DNA from: Linanthus parryae
Lineage: Eukaryota; Streptophyta; Magnoliopsida; Ericales; Polemoniaceae
Assembly (NCBI GenBank): GCA_023055425.1
Contig: JALGPY010000002.1
Coordinates: 141,853,927 to 141,917,926, forward strand
DNA length: 64,000 bases
Direction of reading: 5' to 3'
Part shown: positions 60,221-64,000 of the stretch, piece by piece
Position numbering within the stretch: position 1 is the first letter of the stretch
Layout: every line of letters starts with the position of its first letter
The notes under the pieces: generated by a model
The model's input: the letters and a program-made list of their open reading frames with translations, nothing else
Database searches by the model: none
What the model was told of the DNA's origin: nothing
Translations under genes and position numbers: made by a program

Positions 60221-61831
60221 GTGGTATCAGAGCCACAGGTCGTAGAGCATAACATGATATTATGTGTTTACGATTTCAGTTCAAACACCGTATTATTGTT
60301 TATTACGCGAAAACTGAAAAATTGGCATAGTAGATGCAATATTGAATTTGATTCAATAAAACAAGACCCAATTTAACATTGGATGTTAGAATTGGTGAGT
60401 TTTAATCACATAGGATGTGAATAATTGGGTTCTTGAAAAATTAGGGTTCATGGGCACATGATTGAAAAGGGGTTTTTCAATTATGGAAACAAAATTATGG
60501 AATTAAATCCATAAGGAAACAACCTTGCTTGGGCAACAAGGAAGGAGGAAGGGGACTAGGGCCGAAACCCTAGCCGCTCGCCCCTCCCTTGGGCGCCAAG
60601 CAAGGCCGCGGCCCCCTTAGGCGTGCGGCGGTCCTAGGGTTCGGGCCACTTGTTGGCTTGGGCCCTTTGGACCGTTGTGAAACCCTAGTTACCCAATTTC
60701 ATTAAAATTAAACAAGCGCGTTAAAAATTGGTTTTAACTGTATTATGTGCTTTATTGCATGGTGGATGGATATGGCCTAGGATTGTGGATGTTTATTGTT
60801 TTGTGGTTTGGTTTACGGCCTGCGAGCTGATCAAATTAATGTAATAATTAATTAAGTTTTACGGCCTGCGAGTCGTTCTTTTTCTCCTCGACATGTGAGG
60901 CTTTTATTATTTATTTATTCTAGATGTTAGGCTAGAATTAGAAATATTTAGATGATAGCCAAGAGCATGGAGAAGAAGACCGGAGAACCAAAGGAGCCAA
61001 AAGACATCCCTAGGCGCGCAGCTATGGTGGAGCACATGGAGATGAGCTCGGCACTTTAGGGCAATTAGATATTATCATTGGCTTGATAATATCATTAGTC
61101 TAGAGGCCATATCCATGCCACGTTTTTTTTATTTTGTGGATGTTTATTATTCATGCCTTGTTATTTATTTTGTGTGTATGGCGCTACAAGCAAAACGATA
61201 ACAAGATAATAATAAACAAGGTTGGTCTTTTATTGTGGATAGCCCAATCCAAATAAGTAGACCATGTTGATAAAGATCAACCAAACAAGTTAAAAGAAAT
61301 CCCTCAATTAAATATTGCGTTTTGCCTTCTCTTGCCAAAACACCCTTCATGATCGTGGACTATTAAAATTCGGGCTTGCCAAAGCAAGGCGATTTTAATT
61401 TTTCATGATGTGTTGCGGACGACGCAAGCTAGTAATGCGTGTATGTTGAAAACAAGAGGTTGGACGCAACTAGGCAAGAATCAATTGGATTGATGAGCTT
61501 AGAGGCATGACAATTAGGAGTTATCCAATTGGATAAAGAATAAAAGGAATTTATTCACCTAATTGGACCAAGAGTTGCATGGGATGCAATTGGAATGGTT
61601 CCTACCTAAATAACCAATTCTTGGGTGACTTGCCAAAGCAAGCTCAAGAAGAAGTGAAATAAGGATCTTGGACCCACTAGAAAGTATAAAGATATTTTCC
61701 GCTTTAATGGTGAGGGCTATTAAACCGAGAAAAATAGTGGGAGCTATATTTGATGATCTAGCCATTGTTAAATATAGTCAAATTGTTCAAAATACTAAAA
61801 TTGCATATTTCTCGTTTTTGTAGAATTCCAA
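60221..61831 (+). other. primer site and leader of element C
   Basis: TGGTATCAGAGCCACAGG at 60222-60239 is the tRNA-Met primer site. The rest is non-coding leader similar in order to that of B. Confidence 0.85.
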
Positions 61832-64000
61832 ATGGCAAACAACAACGCATCGAGTTCATCCCTACGATCTGTCCTTGAGAAGGATAAATTGTCTGGAACG
61901 AATTTCCTTGAATGGTACAGAAACTTGAGGATTGTCCTCAAGCAAGAAAAGAAGCTGTACGTCTTGGACACTCCAATTCTAGACCCACCACAAGATGAGT
62001 CTCTATTAGCGGAAGTAAGGGCACGTCAGAAACATATTGATGATTCTAATGACGTGACTTGCCTCATGCTTTGTACCATGACTGGTGAGCTTCAGAAGCA
62101 ACACGAGAACATGGAAGCCTATGATATGATCAGACACTTGAAACAATTGTTTCAGGAACAGGCAAGGCATGAGCGCTATGAAGTGTCTAAAGCATTGTTC
62201 AAAAGTTGTCTTGCAGAGGGGAATCCAGTAGGCCCTCATGTACTCCGAATGATCGGGTACATAGAGAACCTTGAGAGACTGGGGTTCCCACTCGGCCAGG
62301 ACTTGGCGACTGATCTCGTCTTGCAATCGTTGCCTGACAGTTATAATCAGTTCATTATGAACTATAATATGAATGAGATCAACAAGTCTTTGCCAGACCT
62401 ATTGAACATGCTAAAGACAGCTGAGCAAAGCATCAATAAAGGCAAGGGCAAAGCCATAATGATGGTGCACAAGAAGAAGGGCAAGTCAGTTGCATCTACT
62501 TCAAAAGGAAAACGCAAGAAAGTTGCGAAATCCAAGGATGCCCTAAAGCCTAGTGGAGGTGTGGCTAAAGGTGAATGTCACTACTGCAGCCAGCCGGGTC
62601 ACTGGAGGAGGAATTGCCCTAAATATCTGGAGGATAAGAAGCTTGGAATAGTGATTCCACCACCACCAGGTATTTATGTTATAGATGTCAATCTCTCTAT
62701 TTCATCATCCTGGGTATTGGATACCGGATGTGGTTCTCACATTTGTCGTAATGTGCAGGATTTGAAAAGAAGTAGAAGATTGCGAAAAGGGGAGATAGAC
62801 TTGCGCGTCGGGAATGGAGCAAGGGTTGCTGCATTAGCTGTAGGCGTTTATGAGCTATCTTTGCCTTCTGGACTTATTTTAGAATTAGACAATTGCTTTT
62901 ATGTGCCTGCTATGAGCAGAAACATTATTTCCATTTCTTGTTTGGACGAGAAAGGTTTTTCTATTTCAATAAAGGACAAGTGTTGCTCCATTTATTTTGA
63001 TAGTATGCACTATTGTAGTGCGCATTTGTCTAATGGATTGTATATCCTTGATCTAAATAATCCAATCTATAACATAAGTACTAAAAGGATTAAAACTAAT
63101 GATTTAAATCCTACATATCTATGGCACTGTCGTTTAGGCCATATAAATGAGAAACGCATATCTAGACTCCATAAGGATGGACTTCTAGACTCATTTGATT
63201 TGGAATCATATGAGACATGTGAGTCTTGTTTATTGGGAAAGATGACAAAGTCCCCTTTCAATAAGAAAGGCGAACGGACTAGTGAGTTATTGGCACTCAT
63301 ACATACTGATGTATGCGGGCCATTCCCCACGCCTGCCAGAGGTGGTTATACCTACTTCATCACATTTACTGATGATTTCAGTAGATATGGATTTGTATAC
63401 CTTATGAAGGCCAAATCCGAATCCTTTGAATTGTTCAAAGAATTCAAGAGTGAAGTAGAGAAGCAACTTGGCAAGAGTATTAAAGCCCTACGATCGGATC
63501 GTGGAGGAGAATACTTGAGCCAAGAGTTTGATGAGTATCTTAGAGAGTGTGGGATAGTATGCCAGCTCACTCCACCCGGAACACCACAATGGAATGGTGT
63601 ATCTGAGAGGAGGAATCGCACTCTATTAGATATGGTGCGATCTATGATGTCTCAAACAGATCTTCCGATATCCTTTTGGGGACATGCTCTAATGACGACA
63701 GCTTTTACCATTAACCGTGTTCCATCCAAATCAGTCATGAAGACGCCATATGAGATATGGACTGGGAGGCGTCCCATAGTGTCTTTTATGAAGATTTGGG
63801 GCTGCGACGTCTATGTAAAGCGTTTACAAACAGACAAGCTCGGGCCTAAAGCGGATAAGTGTAAATTTGTGGGATATCCTAAGGAAACTAAAGGATATTA
63901 TTTCTATAACCCTACCGAAAACAAAGTGTTTGTTGCTCGGACCGGCGCGTTTCTAGAAAGAGAACTAGTCTCTAAAGAAGCAAGTGGGAGGGTTGTAGAA
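61832..64000 (+). CDS. intact gag-pol frame of element C, partial at window edge
   Basis: From ATG 61832 I read 723 codons without a stop to the last base. The capsid region begins SGTNFLEWYRNLRIVL. The zinc knuckle CHYCSQPGHWRRNC is at 249-262, protease DTG at 297-299, and pre-integrase HCRLGHIN and CESCLLGK follow. Integrase D493, D556 and E592 keep the D,D-35-E spacing. At residue 306 it has CGT where element B has TGA. RT and RNase H must lie beyond 64000. As far as seen, nothing prevents function, so C could be an autonomous member. Confidence 0.93.
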   Translation, partial: MANNNASSSSLRSVLEKDKLSGTNFLEWYRNLRIVLKQEKKLYVLDTPILDPPQDESLLAEVRARQKHIDDSNDVTCLMLCTMTGELQKQHENMEAYDMIRHLKQLFQEQARHERYEVSKALFKSCLAEGNPVGPHVLRMIGYIENLERLGFPLGQDLATDLVLQSLPDSYNQFIMNYNMNEINKSLPDLLNMLKTAEQSINKGKGKAIMMVHKKKGKSVASTSKGKRKKVAKSKDALKPSGGVAKGECHYCSQPGHWRRNCPKYLEDKKLGIVIPPPPGIYVIDVNLSISSSWVLDTGCGSHICRNVQDLKRSRRLRKGEIDLRVGNGARVAALAVGVYELSLPSGLILELDNCFYVPAMSRNIISISCLDEKGFSISIKDKCCSIYFDSMHYCSAHLSNGLYILDLNNPIYNISTKRIKTNDLNPTYLWHCRLGHINEKRISRLHKDGLLDSFDLESYETCESCLLGKMTKSPFNKKGERTSELLALIHTDVCGPFPTPARGGYTYFITFTDDFSRYGFVYLMKAKSESFELFKEFKSEVEKQLGKSIKALRSDRGGEYLSQEFDEYLRECGIVCQLTPPGTPQWNGVSERRNRTLLDMVRSMMSQTDLPISFWGHALMTTAFTINRVPSKSVMKTPYEIWTGRRPIVSFMKIWGCDVYVKRLQTDKLGPKADKCKFVGYPKETKGYYFYNPTENKVFVARTGAFLERELVSKEASGRVVE

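Larger units (their letters stand above)
58786..64000 (+). mobile_element. Angela/BARE-like copia element C, 3' end outside
   Basis: 5' LTR 58786-60220, primer site, 1.6-kb leader, then an open gag-pol frame to the window edge. It is related to B at every level but clearly diverged, so it is a separate subfamily member. It is inserted in the RT of copia H. The 3' LTR and right target duplication lie outside the window; ATATG at 58781-58785 may be the left one. Confidence 0.94.

Overview
The window is repeat DNA from a flowering plant nuclear genome. I found no ordinary host gene, rRNA, tRNA gene or CRISPR array. It holds a LINE, Ty1/copia and Ty3/gypsy LTR retrotransposons and small inverted-repeat elements, in an AT-rich, microsatellite-rich background with primer sites for plant initiator tRNA-Met. 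I cannot name the species.

Layout. 290-2970: broken LINE (+) carrying a small inverted-repeat element. 3480-11410: full-length copia element A (-) with 5-bp target duplications TGACA. 11416-14370: AT-rich sequence with a 241-bp foldback MITE, a palindromic AT microsatellite, and the end of an older LTR plus its primer site. 14371-16684: 5' LTR and leader of an Angela/BARE-like copia element, cut by gypsy element E (+, 16685-24788, 3.1-kb LTR). E is cut by Tat-like element G (-, 24789-37111), and G is cut by a second Tat-like element F (-, 27412-36764, TSD CCCGC). 37640-38165 and 58204-58785 are two parts of one copia element H (-). Its RNase H region is split by gypsy element D (-, 38166-58203, TSD GCCTG), whose own 5' LTR is split by Angela-like element B (+, 48889-57387, TSD GTTGT). 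H is also cut by another Angela-like element C (+, 58786 to beyond the window).

The most unusual object is F. It has two 626-bp LTRs in which I see one difference, a primer site matching the 3' end of tRNA-Trp, and only a gag N-terminal stub joined to an integrase C-terminal remnant. In the antisense direction it carries what reads as an intact six-exon gene for a 1297-residue protein with a plant-mobile-domain-like N-terminal half. G holds an older, broken copy of the same gene, so the gene belongs to the element family. F also carries 16 tandem monomers of about 55 bp, each with a short hairpin, and some stem changes are compensated.

Element C has an open gag-pol frame of at least 723 codons running off the window. 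Element B is almost intact: one TGA splits gag-protease from the rest of pol at the point where C has a sense codon. The other elements carry several stops and frameshifts. Nesting gives the relative ages: H before D before B; Angela fragment before E before G before F.
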